Made by a program: the position numbers and the translations under genes | The notes under the pieces: generated by a model | Told to the model about the DNA's origin: nothing | Seen by the model: only the letters and a program-made list of their open reading frames with translations | Databases searched by the model: none | Assembly: GCA_024734495.1 (NCBI GenBank) | Contig: JALMQS010000069.1 | Location: forward strand, 896,464 to 960,463 | DNA length: 64,000 nucleotides | Reading direction: 5' to 3' | Origin: Forficula auricularia | Lineage: Eukaryota; Arthropoda; Insecta; Dermaptera; Forficulidae | Part shown: piece after piece, positions 10,206 to 22,184 of the stretch | Numbering within the stretch: the first letter of the stretch is position 1 | How the letters are laid out: every line of letters begins with the position of its first letter

Positions 10206-11640
10206 TCTGACTTATATTTATAAATAAATAATCCATTCCATCTCGGATTTAGTAGATTACAACCTCTTGTGATTATCTTTGAGATTTCTAATTATGTCAA
10301 TTTAATTTTCCGACGAGTGTATCCTTTGTTGCTGAACCCACCCCATCCAACTTTGGCTGATACCCCTTCTTCATCTAATAAAGCGTATTGTTTGACCAAC
10401 CTAATATTTTTTAAGGTTATTTATAATTGTAAATTTAATCTATTGCTCTATAATTCATAGTTGGGCTTTCGTTAGATTAAAAGTGGGAAGGGCATGTATA
10501 TACCAGGGCACATGTTAACACCTACTATAATATTACAATATTAACTATTATTTCATCACTAGGATTCATTTATATATATCTCATTCATGTTAAATTAGTT
10601 TTTCATGTTAAATCATACATCGGGATTCTAGGATGTACGGTTAGACATATAATGTTAATTGATTTAAGTTTCATTTCAGGGCCACTTAATCTGTGCTGCT
10701 ATTGCAATAATCATTTGAATATTAATTTATCAGATAAGGTAAATTTCATCCTTAATATCCAATGAAATCATTATAAAAAATACTTTAACATTTTGTATAA
10801 CATTCAGGTCAGAATTTCTTCGATTGTACCCAGTATAAAATGAAATTCACATTCGAAACAAATCTCACTCTACATTCGATGATACATTCCCGGGAGAGAC
10901 CCTTTCCCTGTCATCAGTGTGAAAAACGATTCTTACAAAAATCTCATCTCAGAAGACATTTAAGGACACATACAGGGGAGAGACCCTTTGCCTGTGATCG
11001 GTGTGAACAACGATTCTCACAAAAATATAATCTCACAATGCATTCAAGTACACATACAGGGGAGAGAACCTTTGCCTGCCATCAGTGTGAAAAACGATTC
11101 TCACGAAAATATAATCTCACAACACACTTAAGGACACATACATATATAAAGACCTTTAGCTGTGGTCAGTGTGAACAACGATTCTCAATAAAATCTGATC
11201 TCACAAGACACTTAAGGACACATAAAAGTGAGAAGCCCTATAGCTGTTTTCAGTGTGAACAACGCTTCTCACGAAAATATGATCTCACAAGACATTTAAG
11301 GACACATACAGGGGAGAGACCCTTTACTTGTGATCAGTGTGAACGACGGTTCTTAGAAAAATCTGCTCTCACAAAACATTTAACATACTGGTGAGAAGCC
11401 TTTTACCTGTGGTCAGTGTGAACAACGATTCTCACTAAAAGCTATTCTCATAAGACACCTAAGGACACATACTGGTGAGAAGCCCTTTAGCTGTGGTCAG
11501 TGTGAACAACGATTCTCACGAAAATATAAACTCACTATTCATTTAAGGACACATACAGGTGAGAGGCCCTTTACCTGTGATTAGTGTGAACGACGATTCT
11601 CAGAAAAATCTGCTCTCACAAGGCATTTAAATATTTTACA

Positions 11641-12299
11641 TTTTAGAAATCCTTGAAAATTTTTCATTTAATTTAACGACGAGTGTATTATTGTTTGACT
11701 CTTAATATTAACAGTTTTAATACTGCATAGAATATTAGTTTTGTCACTTGAAGTAAATTACTTCCACGAATACTTTATTTTTTTTCTCTGATTTTATGTT
11801 TATTATGTTGACCGTTCTAATTTTTATTTAATGTTTTAAAAAGCATATTATTATTTTCACTAATTTTAGTACTAATTATTTATTTAACCTATCTTTAGAA
11901 AACACCATTTGTCTCTCAGGTATTACAAATAAATATTTAACCGTGTTTATCACATACCATTCGACTTCAAATATGACCACTAATACAAAAAAAAAACATT
12001 TTTATTCAATCCAATCAGTAATTATTTTAAAAAACCACAATCTTTTGTATCAACTTTTTATTTAAGAAATAAACATTAAAAAAAATAATACTTGAATGAA
12101 ATTGATTTGGTCCAAAAATCACCTCATAAATGTGAAGAGTGGCCCCTTTGAGGCCAGAATAAAGGATCCTAGGGAGGTTAACCCGGCCACTGCGTTTGAA
12201 CTGGCCTGAGGTCGGGAACCGCGCATTGTCTATTCTCCTGATTAAACCCGAATTAAGCGACTACAGTAGAAGTCGCTAGAAAAAATCTCCTCTCCCACT
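11641..12299. other. Intergenic; AT-rich then a GC-richer patch
   Basis: 11641-12110 is AT-rich with nothing recognisable. 12120-12300 is richer in G and C, with a hairpin AGCGACTACAGTAGAAGTCGCT near 12255. No coding frame seen. Confidence 0.4.
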
Positions 12300-12556
12300 T
12301 GTAATATACCCCTCTAATCCGATAATCCGATCGATTCTTTCCTGTTGTTCTTCCTGGAAAATCATTAGTAGGTAATGAGGTGACGTCATACGCTATTCAC
12401 TAATCACTACCAATTAATTATAAATAATAATCCCACCAATTATAATTAATTATTGGGAATAGGTGAATATCGTTTGACGTCACCTCATTAGCTGCTAATG
12501 ATTTTCCAGGAAGAACATTAGCTAAGATTATCGGATTAGTGGGGTATATAAATGGA
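12300..12556. repeat. Long inverted repeat ending in a TATA motif
   Basis: Arms 12302-12402 and 12458-12556 are inverted copies. The inner arms share TTCTTCCTGGAAAATCATTA and GTAATGAGGTGACGTCA, and the outer arms share TAATCCGATAAT and GGGGTATAT. The right arm ends GGGGTATATAAATGG, a good TATA box pointing right, while the left arm has only TATATT pointing left. Confidence 0.65.
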
Positions 12557-12840
12557 AAGTGCAGAGAGAGAGGCCCATTTAGTGCACACCATTTGACTTA
12601 TCATTGGTTTGGGAGATATTCTTATTTCTAATGATACTGATAAGAGTAAGAGAAGAAGTTGCAATCCCTGTAGTCTGCGATGAGCCCTTGTATCGTGAAA
12701 AGAGGAGGAAATTTCAGGGATCGGGTCGGAGTTGAAGATATCAGTGGATTCGGGTCTTGAAGGACTGAAGGTTAACGACTCTCAGTTAATAAAAGCTTCA
12801 GCAACTAAATTAGTGATAAATATTTTATTATTATTTTGGT
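12545..12840 (+). promoter_or_regulatory. TATA box and possible LTR-like or promoter segment
   Basis: GTATATAAATGG is followed by about 250 bp of more balanced composition, ending in AATAAAAGC near 12788 and a T-rich run. TATA box plus downstream AATAAA is the layout of a small LTR, but neither a second copy nor terminal TG/CA is visible. A promoter of an unrecognised transcript is the alternative. Confidence 0.3.
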
Positions 12841-13740
12841 TTTTTGAACATTTTTTTTGTTTTTCTTATTGTTTTTGATGTTTTTAATATTTTTATATGT
12901 TTTTGCAATTTATTTAATATTTATTTATTATTTTTTTATATTTTTAGTATTTTCATTATTCGGGGGGTGGGGGCAGACCAGATAATGAGCAAGAAAGGGG
13001 CAAAAATAAGAAACAGGTTGAAGTTATTTTGATAATTTATAGCGTAATTTTAGAAATATGACGAGAATGTAATTGAATTTGCAGGTCTTTAACTGATGGT
13101 CATTGATCCTGGTTAATTGACTGGTATAGTGTAGTTGTCTTAATGTCGAAAAGAGTTGGATGAGTGTCTTGTCCACAAAAATTACTTCTAAAGAGGATAC
13201 TTTTACTCTTATCTGTATTGAAAAGTGTGATGTGTGAGATATCTTTTGTGGGTGAAAATTGAACAACACCGATTACATATCTATAATAAATGAAAATATG
13301 GCCGAACTAATTTCATTGGTTCGTAGGTTTTGATCATTGAACTAAATATGTAAAAATAAAAATAAAAACATGTTAATATAACTCCAGTTTCCACCTAATC
13401 ATAACATAATTCAAACAGGTTTGAATATTCACTAATTACTATTTAATTTGTATTTTTAAGAAAAAATTATCCAAAAATATTATCTGTAAATATATTTTTT
13501 TGTTCTCAGACGGGCACTGAGTTATAAAAATATGTTTGCGAAACAGAACCCTGTCTATTCATGATTCAAAAAACTAATATTATAATACTAATTTTATTTA
13601 GATAGTGGTTTGAATTTTATTATCCATCTCCCGTTCCTAAAAAATCCGATAATCCAATTACAAATATATAAAATATAAAAAAGGAACATGCCAAATATAA
13701 GTTACAATTATTTCTAATTTCATTAACAATTATTTGCCGA
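12841..13740. other. AT-rich intergenic sequence
   Basis: T-rich low-complexity DNA at 12840-12965, a short G run at 12961, then unremarkable AT-rich sequence. No gene or repeat recognised beyond simple composition. Confidence 0.5.
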
Positions 13741-13744
13741 ATCA

Positions 13745-14160
13745 CGAAATGGATTTTGTAAGGGGTAAGAATTTAGTCTTTTTGATTTTAAGTCGATTCT
13801 TCCAAGTTTTCAGTAGAGGTTGCCATTAATAGTCAAAACATCAAAAATGGAATGCAATTAAGGTTATTCCTCTAGTAGTAGATAAGAATCGATTGTTATT
13901 TTTTATTTTAAGTCGATTCCTCCATGTCTTCAGCAATGGTTACCAATAATAATCGAAACGTCAAAAATCCATGTAGAATTGTTATTCCTCAAGTATTAGA
14001 TGAGAATCAATCGATATTTTTGAATTTAAGTCAACATGGACTGCAAATAGCAAGTGATATCTGATTAATAATAAACGAATAAACATATTAATATTTCAAA
14101 TGAGTTTGGATAAAGTTTAGCAACGATCCGTTGCAGTTTATTTAATTACTTATATACTTA
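13745..14160 (+). repeat. Dispersed element with about 120-bp tandem unit (copy 1)
   Basis: A unit containing CGATTCCTCCATGTCTTCAG, ATGGTTACCAATAA and CGAAACGTCAAAAAT is repeated with spacing 120 (13799 to 13919). The same array occurs at 58490-59100 with period 118. The distal part, with CAACGATCCGTTGCAG near 14120, matches the other locus in inverted orientation. Confidence 0.6.
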
Positions 14161-14210
14161 TATTAAATTGAAAGTTATTGTGCCGATTAGCATAATTTTT
14201 ACATAAAGAG

Positions 14211-14345
14211 TGTGTCTTCTGCTTTAATTATACATTTTATTTATTTATAACGAAACTATAGTCTCGTTATAAAATAAATAAAATGTATAATTCAAGCAGA
14301 AGACACAGTCTTTTATTGTCTCCTTCAATATATACTTATATTTAT
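14211..14345 (+). repeat. Hairpin element with CGAAACTATAGTCTCG core
   Basis: Arms 14211-14250 and 14264-14307 are near-perfect inverted copies (TGTCTTCTGCTT ... AAGCAGAAGACA) around CGAAACTATAGTCTCG. The right arm and its continuation (TTTTATTGTCTCCTTCAAT) match the sequence after the hammerhead-like core at 47413, so this is a foldback derivative of the same family. Confidence 0.6.
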
Positions 14346-14632
14346 TCGAATAACAAAATGTAGATTATACTTTACAATTTCTTTATTTCTCGCGATTTAG
14401 TAAAATGAGGTAATATAATTCGCTGTGACGAGCGGTAAAAACAGACAGACGGACACACATTAATTTTTTAGTTTTACATTTATAATATATTCTATAGAAT
14501 ATAAGGTGAAGTATTCCGATGGCCTGTCTGGGTTCTGACACTTTGAGAGCTTCTATCTCAGAGATGAAAAAAAGTTAATTTTTAATTAACTTTTCAGTCA
14601 GAAAGTGGAAGAAGATGGACTGAAAAAATTCA

Positions 14633-15273
14633 GATAGGGTGGGGAGTGCGTCAGAATTGTGTTTCCTGAAATCCATTCTTTCTTTTTAACATCTATTAAG
14701 AGGAAATCTTCTCGAATGCCTTGTCTGGTCTGGAGGTAGGCATCAGAATAAATGGAGAATATCGAAACAACATCCGTAATGCTGATGATACAGTCAGTAC
14801 TCTTGGCTATAAATAAACCTGTCGGATATGCAGTATTTTGTAAACAGAGTCAACCTTACCAGTGCAGAATACGGCCTAAGAGTAGATAAGTTCAAGTATC
14901 TGGGAAGCCCCCTGAACGACCAGTGGGAACTTGACAAGGAGATACCCACCCGTATAGAAATGGCAAGAGAGCAACCCTATCAAAAATCAGACACCTCATA
15001 TATTGCGGGGATCTTTCTCTGGCCACAAAAATTAGAACAGTAGAGTCCTATGTGTTCCCTGTTTTAATGTACAGAATGGAAGCCAAAGTATTAGAGAAGA
15101 AAATTGAAGGATTTGAGATGTGGATCTACCGACGGTTATTAAAAATATCTTGGGTGAACCACTGACAAACGTTGACATAAAACCAGATATTGTGGTCCCC
15201 AGAGGCCACAAAGGGGCCAAAAATCAAATGGTCAGTGCGTATGTACCACACCCCTCCCCATAGTACCATAAGT
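14633..15273 (+). pseudogene. LINE ORF2 fragment, interrupted by the BEL element
   Basis: RT and C-terminal part of a LINE. A GVRQNC-like block appears near 14650, a degenerate ADDT (YADD position) near 14780, KFKYLGSPLND near 14893-14925 and EGFEMWIYRRLLKISW near 15110-15160. It resembles the LINE at 1-1814 and 9021-9470 but is a separate, strongly decayed copy. It runs to within about 40 bp of the BEL/Pao insertion at 15279. Confidence 0.7.
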
Positions 15274-15278
15274 ATCAG

Positions 15279-15618
15279 TGTACCGGCGTACACCAGGTGG
15301 AGAGCGTAGGAGTGACTGAAGGGCCTGGACTGAATAACAGCTCTTCAGTTTGGGTAAATGAATCCAATTTATATAATCGAAAAACAATTATTTAATGTAC
15401 AAAAATGAACATACAATGGCTGTCGAAGCCTGACTTTTAGATGTGTGTATATGGTTGTTTGAGCAAGAGAGAACGAATAAAGAAAAAAAAGGCTGGCAGG
15501 CAGCGCATTATAGCTAACCGGGATCGACTTTAGACGCTCCTTGCGGCAGACGCAACCAGAGTCACACACACACATAGGGCGTCGCGACGTTCATTTAAGG
15601 GGGAGTAGCGTCCGAACA
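15279..15618 (-). repeat. BEL 3' LTR (left on plus strand)
   Basis: 340 bp, TGTACCGG...TCCGAACA on the plus strand, matching 21835-22179. On the minus strand it is preceded by a purine-rich GGCGGGCGGGA tract (15619-15629), the likely polypurine tract. Confidence 0.9.
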
Positions 15619-15646
15619 TCCCGCCCGCCATGACTGCCTGCGGTCA

Positions 15647-16060
15647 TCATTGACTCGGAAGGGGACACAGCTTGATGAGTGGTCTAATAAATGTTCCGCT
15701 TGTTGTCCTTACTTCAGCCACGCGGATTACACTATCAGGACCGGGAAATATCCTGGTTATGCGTCCTAGGGGCCATGAATGTATTGGTGCCTGGTCGTTC
15801 TTGATTAGGACCAAAATTCCGGGTGACTGTCTCAGGGACCAGCCATTTGGATCTCTGTTGCAGCGTGTGTAGATACTCAAGATGCCATCGCTTCCAAAAT
15901 GCATGCGCTCAACAAACTGCCAACGCTTAAGCCATTTCCGGAAATATGATTTATGTCGGCAACGGGAAGGGCATTTAGTGGGCGTTGGATAAGGAAATGT
16001 CCAGGTGTGAGAGCTGTGAGATCGGAGGCATCTGATGAAAATGGCCATAATGGACGGGAA
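15647..16060 (-). pseudogene. BEL integrase tail (DUF5641-like)
   Basis: C-terminal module of BEL/Pao pol. Reading on the minus strand: YFRKWLKRWQFVERMHFGSD, then PGILVLIKNDQAP, WPLGRITRIFPGPDSVIRVA and TTSGTFIRPLIKLCPLP. This WP-GRI...G-D---RVA pattern is typical of the DUF5641 domain that ends BEL integrases, including the final PL-KLCPL. A one-base shift separates it from the DDE core. Confidence 0.88.
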
Positions 16061-17056
16061 TTTAGAATGGCTTCAATTTGAGTCAGTAATGTTGTGAATT
16101 CTTCATACGTGAGAAGCTGTTCTCATGACTCGACGAAGATGACGTAGCGGCTCCTGACTGCGGCCTCCCAAAGTCCACCGAAATGGGGCGGATGGTGGTA
16201 TAAATCGCCAATCAGTTCCAATAGGCGCAGCTGCAATGATGGTAGATTGCGGTGATCAGTGGCGAGGAAACGGAAAGTCTAATAAGCTCTCGATGAGCTC
16301 CCACAAAATTAGTCCCATTGTCACTAAAAATGACTTCACTATTTCTCTCCGAGAGACGAATCTTCGGTTAGCAGCAAGGAAGCAGGCAGTGGTGAGATCT
16401 GAAGAAAGTTCCAGGTGCACAGCTTTAGTAGAGAAACACACGAAGGCGCAGACGCATGCCTTTGTGACTCTGGCACCCCTGATTCTTCCGGTGGTGATAT
16501 GGAATGGTCCAGCGTAATCCACGCCGACCCGGCAAAAAGGAGCGAATGCCCGAAACCGATCAGCGGGTAAGCTTCCCATAAGCTTAGAATGACAGGTTGG
16601 GGTTTGCACGAATAGCAGAACAATGCATCTGGAAATGCGATGACGGGTGACATTACGTCCATCGAGTATCCAAAATGATTGACGAATAAAGGCGTGAGTG
16701 GAAAATGCACCGGCGTGTAAATTAAGTTTATGTGCGTGATCTATGACGAGATTCGTGAAATGATGTGATTTTGGTATCAATGCAGGGTGTCGCTGCTCGT
16801 ATGCTAGACCGGAGGCAGACAAACGGCCTCCCACACGCAGATCATGATCTTCGTCAAGGAACAGCGCGAGCCGTCGCACTAGGCGGTGACGAGTGCCCGA
16901 CTTCGCAGCTTCTTCCCTCTCAATGGGTAAGGTGATCGATTGGACACGGCGAAGAATACATGTGAGTGCACTTTTCAACTCATTGGTGGTGATAGGGCCA
17001 TGCTGACGTACTTTCCCGGTATGGATGCCCTGGCGTTGTGGAAGAATCGAAGGCAA
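16061..17056 (-). pseudogene. BEL integrase, zinc and DDE domains
   Basis: Minus-strand integrase: HPALIPKSHHFTNLVIDHAH and the Cys positions of the HHCC zinc site, then VGVDYAGPF with the first catalytic Asp near 16500-16525. KACVCAFVCFSTKAVHLEL is the next conserved strand. The second Asp block, SDNGTNFVGA, is encoded one frame over near 16295-16330. The run is long and mostly open (16256-17056), with the shift just before the second Asp. Confidence 0.88.
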
Positions 17057-17980
17057 TATGCCGTCACTCGCTTAAGGCGGTCGAGAGAGGAGAAACGTTC
17101 CTCGAATTCAAAGGATTCTGAGCGAACCAATAGATTAAAGACAGGAGAAGCCCGTTCCTCCGCTAATATTTTGCGGGATGTTGGGATCGGATAGACATCC
17201 CGTCGGCCATCGATAAGGTGGAGTCTTCAATACATGGGGCCCGTCCACCACAAGGGATGATCACGTAATTCTCTTGGAAGCAGTCCGCGAGAGGCACAAT
17301 CAGCAGGATTTTGTTCGACGTCACATGACGCCATCGCGAGGGTGGAATGATGTCTTGTATTTCAGGACATTCCATCGACGAATGTTTTCCATCTGTGAGG
17401 CTCGCCTGCAATCCATGCAAAGTGCAACGGTGGAATCGCTGAAGGCGAATACGGAGCCAATTTGGAGATCGATTAACTGTGTGCAAAGCATTTGTACGAG
17501 TTTAGCAAGCAGATGAGCAGAGCACAATTCCAAGCGAGGAACATTTATCTTCTAAGTGGCGCAACGCGAGACCTCGAAGCAAGGAGCGCGACGTCAGGGT
17601 CCCCGTGAGGGAGGGCGGTGAGCAGACCACCGCGGCGTACTCCGCGTTCGGATGCGTCACAGAATCCCACCAAGGAATTAATTGAAGAAGGAGCTTTCAC
17701 GCCCACAAGATGGCGAGGGATAGTGATCTTAGCGATTAGGAGTTCGGGCTCTGGACCGGGTCCATGCTTGTATGATGTGATCAGAGGAGTTGAGTCCCAA
17801 TCAAGCTTTTGCATCCACAATTGTTGAACAAATAACTTTGGCTTGAAATACGACCGGTCCCAACCAGCCAGAGGATCAAAATCCTTGCGAGTTGAGAGAG
17901 CATCGATCGTTTAGCGCGTTCCTGCGGGTGTTTGGACCGAGTAGGCAAAATGATCCAATTCAGGATTCCATTCGAGACCA
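17057..17980 (-). pseudogene. BEL RNase H and connection
   Basis: LVGFCDASERGV (near 17635-17670) carries the first RNase H Asp, followed by RLELCSAHLLAKL-type and FAFSDSTVALCMD segments near 17430-17530. Frames alternate every 200-300 bases. HLVGVKAPSSINSL precedes the Asp block, as in other BEL pols. Confidence 0.8.
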
Positions 17981-18910
17981 AGAATCTTCACGACAGGGTC
18001 ACGGTCAAGGGTGAGAGTGTCTGATGACGAGGGATGCGAAGATGATTGACTGGAAGTCCCTGAAGAAGGGTAGATGAATTAGCAAGCCATTTGCGTAATT
18101 CGAACCCGCCCGCCATAAGGAGGTCTGGCCAATTCGTGACGCAAACGAAGTGCTTCAGTTGTGGATCAGTAACCCGTTAAAATGTCATCAACATATACAT
18201 CTGATTGAAGGATACGGGATGCGTTCGGAAAGCGATGACGCTCATCAGTGGCTAGTTGTTGAAGTGTGCGTAATGCGAGGTATGGAGCCGAAGATACGCC
18301 GTAAGTGACCGTAGTAAGACGATATGACGATATAGATTCTTGAGGTGAGAACCGCCATAGGATGCGTTGATAATCCCGCTGATCCCCTCTGACAAGAATC
18401 TGACGATACATCTGGCGGATATCGGCACTAAATACGTATTTATGAAGACAAAGCGGTTGATGAGTGCGAAGATGTCAGCCTGTAGTTTGACCGGTAAGAA
18501 GAATATCATTCAACGATTTGCCAGATGATGTTTGACAGGAGGCATTGAAAACGACTCGAATTTTAGACGGAGGAACGTCCGGGCGATGAACAGCATGGTG
18601 CGGAATATAGCAAGGTATGTGAGATGGAAGTTCGTTAGGAGGAACCAACTCCATGTGACCACTGTCCAGATAGTCGCGCATGAATGAGTGATAAGCTTCT
18701 TTAAGATCTGGTTCTCGTTGAAGCCGGCGTTCCAGACGATAAAATTGTTGCGCAGCACTATGGTATGAATGACCTAGCCCCGAATCGAAAAAGGGCAGAG
18801 CAACGCAATATCGTCCGCTTTTCTCTCGGCTGGTGGTCGCACTATAAATCTCCTCGCACTGCTTGTCGGCAGGAGACATGGGAAGAGAGATGGACACTTG
18901 GTCGAGTTCC
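17981..18910 (-). pseudogene. pol: BEL reverse transcriptase
   Basis: Minus strand: GRYCVALPFFDSG, AYHSFMRDYLDSGHMELV, CYIPHHAVHRPD and SKIRVVFNASCQTSSGKSLN (near 18490-18820). After a frameshift come ADIRQMYRQILV, YRLTTVTYGVSSAPYLALRT and the catalytic YVDDILTG near 18170-18200. The motifs and order are those of BEL/Pao RT. Confidence 0.9.
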
Positions 18911-19680
18911 CATAATCGCGTGATGGCGTCTGTTAAAGAGGAGAGTTATCTTGAAGTGGCGTCGATGATGGTGCGATTGGTACGTGAAATTTGCTAGACT
19001 GTGAAGAATCTGGACCGCAAGCTGTGAGATCAGTCACGACCGAGTGGTGAGACGTGCAAGCAGGTTTTTCTTCATTGTCGACGGTGGAAGAATGAAAATG
19101 CACATGGCGCGACGGCGGTGGATACCCATAAGGACCTATCAGACCCATCCGAGACTAGTTTCAAGAGCAGTTGGCGACTGACGACGGGGCATAATTTGGC
19201 CGGGACGACAAAGAAATGGAAACACGTCGGCGCCCAGAAGCAGATCGATGTCTAGTGGTTGATGGAATCAGATCCGCCATATTGAGTAAGATGTTGAAGA
19301 TAGAGCTGACTGAATGGAGAACGTTTTGAGGAGGAATAAGGGGAGAAATTTGGGGGGGTGACGAGAAATTCAACGCGTAGATGTGGAGGATCGCCATTAT
19401 GAAGTATATTGGCACTAATAATTTATGAGCAGGAGGTAATGAGATATTACCCAATCCATGAACAGGAAGATGAGTAGGTTTTGAGGAAAAGGGAATTGAC
19501 GGGCACACGCGTAGGCTATGAAGCTGGCACCACTCCCGGAATCAAGCAAGGCGCGGATTTGAGGGGTTGGTGACCATCCATATCGATGATGGTCACTTGG
19601 GCTGTAGCGAGAATATGCCACGCTGGCGCGGACGCGGATAGAGGCTGGTACATATGACACCGGGTAAACTGGTAATAGTC
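18911..19680 (-). pseudogene. BEL protease and following linker
   Basis: RALLDSGSGASFIAYACA near 19500-19560 is the aspartic-protease active-site block in its BEL form (D-S-G). The region to 18911 is a variable linker with frameshifts near 19420 and 19160. Confidence 0.75.
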
Positions 19681-20900
19681 AATCTTCTATTCGGGGTGGC
19701 GAATTGGATGTTTGATTTGCTTCAAGTCCGTGTGAGGTTGGCAGAACGGATGGTACGCACATAGGGAGTGTTGTGCCGAAGGCCGCGGCCGCGACAGGCG
19801 CGAGGGGATGTACATCGAGAAGTATGATGATGTGGACTGAGGCAATTTTCGCATAAACTCTTCTCTGAAACGGCTGAGTACCGTTGCTCAGCTGACAATC
19901 TGCGGAAGGTGGAACAGGAGAAGGTAGAGTGCTCGCCATTACAATACTGGCACCTGCCACCTCCAGATGACGATGTAGTTTGGTGATAAACGCACGAAAA
20001 GCCAGGGCTCGATCGAGAGGTTCGGCGTCTTGGCGGTGAGGGGTAGGCGCTCTTGGTGGTGGTGGGCGAATTGATGAACGACGCTGAGGTGAGCCATGCA
20101 CAGGAGGCGAATAGAGCTAGCTGGGATATCTCTAAGTTCGGCAGCTCTCACTCTGTTGGTAATAAAATCGACGAGGTGCTGGAACTTAGGAATGGATTCG
20201 GAGATGTACTGATGCTCAAAGGAGTCTCGAGTGTCGTCATCCAGATTATTTAAGGCCGCAGTGAGGAGCATGAAGTCGGCGAGGTTCATCATTCTTATGA
20301 GCCTTTAGTGCACTAACAGAAGTTTGGTGGACATTGAGAAATGCTCGCAGTGCAGACGCAGACGGGGCAGGCGATAGGAGTAAATTCGCCGATCTTCGAA
20401 AGATAAAGCGCTCCCATACGGCGGGGTTGTTGTAACGCTTAAAGGGCGTTATAAGCGAGAATGTAGCGCTGTGGTTCCATCTCGAAATCGGCAATGACGG
20501 AAGCAGCCTCACCTCTCAGATGGGAACAGAGATATTGAGCTTCTGCGTGTGGTCCAAGGAGGTGTTCGTGTGAACCAGCGGAGTTGAACAACGAAAGAAA
20601 TTCCTTCCATTGATTAATATTTCCGTCAAAGGGAAGGAGATCAATCTGCACTAATGGTGACGGCGCCGGGGCAACGTTGATGGGGGAAGGGGCAGGAGGT
20701 GTCAGGCTTCGCAGGCGCGATTAATTCGATTTTGAACAACGCGTAATTGAAGGCCAAAGTGGATTTTATGGTGTCGATCCTTTCATTTGGGTCTAGAGGT
20801 TCATTAGCCTCAACGATCTCCTTGAAGTTCATCGAATTTTTTAGCATCCTCTTGAGCCTTTTGAATAAATTATCTCCATCATATCCCATTCCGTATCTTT
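19681..20900 (-). pseudogene. gag: BEL gag
   Basis: Minus-strand gag beginning near 20889 (MGYDGDNLFKRLKRMLKNSM). QIDLLPFDGNINQWKEFLSL and YLCSHLRGEAASVIADFE near 20460-20650 match the conserved core of BEL/Pao Gag. NLADFMLLTAALNNLDDDTR and a segment ending near 19940 form the later capsid part. Zinc-knuckle cysteines are not clear because of frameshifts. Confidence 0.8.
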
Positions 20901-21834
20901 GAGTTTGTTGGTTTGGTCAAAGGTCAGTGACCACAGCAAAAACATTACTTCGATACGTTGTCAAAAGAGATAATTTTCGTGGCATTTTCTGCAAATAAAT
21001 AATAGTCAGTAACCGTTGATCGAGATCTGAATACAGTCTGGTTTGTTTATTTTTCTTTAAATGTTCCAAGCAATGAACATTAACAGATGAAAATAAAATA
21101 TATAGATATAAGAATAGGATAGATGTCGATATTTTAAATGTATTCTTGTTTACTGTTTTACATATGTTTGCATGTTTGTAGACGATGTAAATAATGATGC
21201 GCTAATTGTTTTCTTCCTTTATATTTGTATATGTGAAAAAACAATTATTCCTCCTTAACATAAAATATAATGTATTATGTGAAGATTAGTTGTTTATTTA
21301 TTTTCATGTATACATATTTATGCAATATGCAAGGAAGAACATATATTTATTATTTATTCAATTTTTCTTTATATACTTGACAGCGAAATATTGATATATT
21401 TTGTTTATTTCATTTGTAAATAAATATATTCGAAACAATATTTATTTTTAATAAATATTATGATGTCTTCATATGAAAATTATTTTTATAATTAATTTCC
21501 AGCTATTGGCTTAGCTCGTAGCGAATACGGAGAGGCGCCTTTTGCAAGAGGGGAAATATAAGAAAGTCGATGGCGGGAGATGAATGCAAGTTTATTGCAT
21601 CAAAATTTGTAATGTCGGGAGAATTTGTTGAATGTTGTAATCTGACCGTTTTGTTTTGTTGAATGTATATATAGAGATTTGAATATCTGAATGTATGTAG
21701 AACACGTATTCACAGAAGAACAAAGGGAATTTTGATGGCACTAATAGCACTTGTGCCGCGAAAGCACTGTTTCTGTCCACTGATTTAGGTCACCAAAATG
21801 TGGGGCACGTTTATATTCCTGCATCGTTCACCAG
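20901..21834 (-). other. BEL leader and primer site region
   Basis: About 930 bp between gag and the 5' LTR, AT-rich, without an open frame of note. On the minus strand the LTR end ACA is followed by CTGGTGAACGATGCAGG, the likely primer site, with a second TGGTGACC near 21785-21792. I did not assign the tRNA. Confidence 0.5.
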
Positions 21835-22179
21835 TGTCGTACCGGCGTACACCAGGGTGGAGAGCGTGTAGGAGGACTGAAGGGCCGGACTGAATAACAG
21901 CTCTTCAGTTTGGGTAAATGAATCCAATTTATATAATCGAAAAACAATTATTTAATGTACAAAAATGAACATACAATGGCTCGTCGAAGCTTCGACTTTT
22001 AGATGTGTGTATATGGTTGTTTGAGCAAGAGAGAACGAATAAAGAAAAAGGCCGGCAGGCAGCGCACATGCCAACCGGACTCGCGACTTAGACGCCTTCT
22101 GGTGGCAGACTCTTAACCAGAGTCACACACACACATAGGGCGTCGCGACGTTCATTTAAGGGGGAGTAGCGTCCGAACA
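21835..22179 (-). repeat. BEL 5' LTR (right on plus strand)
   Basis: 345 bp, matching 15279-15618. AT-rich parts are identical; a GC-rich patch at 22045-22110 differs by many small indels. It ends TCCGAACA, followed by the ATCAG duplication. Confidence 0.9.
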
Positions 22180-22184
22180 ATCAG

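Larger units (their letters stand above)
9631..11640 (+). pseudogene. C2H2 zinc-finger gene, broken (nine-finger array)
   Basis: Multi-finger C2H2 protein, presumably nuclear and DNA-binding. From ATG 10840, six fingers with TGERPF-type linkers (C-x2-C-x12-H-x3-H) are open to 11394. A frameshift at 11388 precedes two intact fingers (near 11400-11575), and a TAG in the ninth finger replaces its second Cys context near 11582. Upstream, GPLNLCCYCNNH at 10680-10738 matches exon 2 of the zinc-finger genes at 25981 and 33429, with AG and GT borders; a possible first exon with ATG at 9636 ends at a GT near 9684. These exons do not join in a consistent phase. With the frameshift and internal stop, the locus looks like a relic or a badly resolved gene of the same family. 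Confidence 0.6.
15279..22179 (-). mobile_element. BEL/Pao LTR retrotransposon, full length
   Basis: About 6.9 kb on the minus strand, with LTRs at both ends and an exact 5-bp target duplication ATCAG (15274-15278 and 22180-22184). The order in its own direction is LTR, leader, gag, protease, RT, RNase H, integrase, LTR. Gag with a DUF1759-like core, YVDD in RT, an FCDASE block and a DUF5641-like tail are BEL/Pao hallmarks. Every gene shows frameshifts. The LTRs are near-identical outside a GC-rich patch, so insertion is probably recent. Confidence 0.93.
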
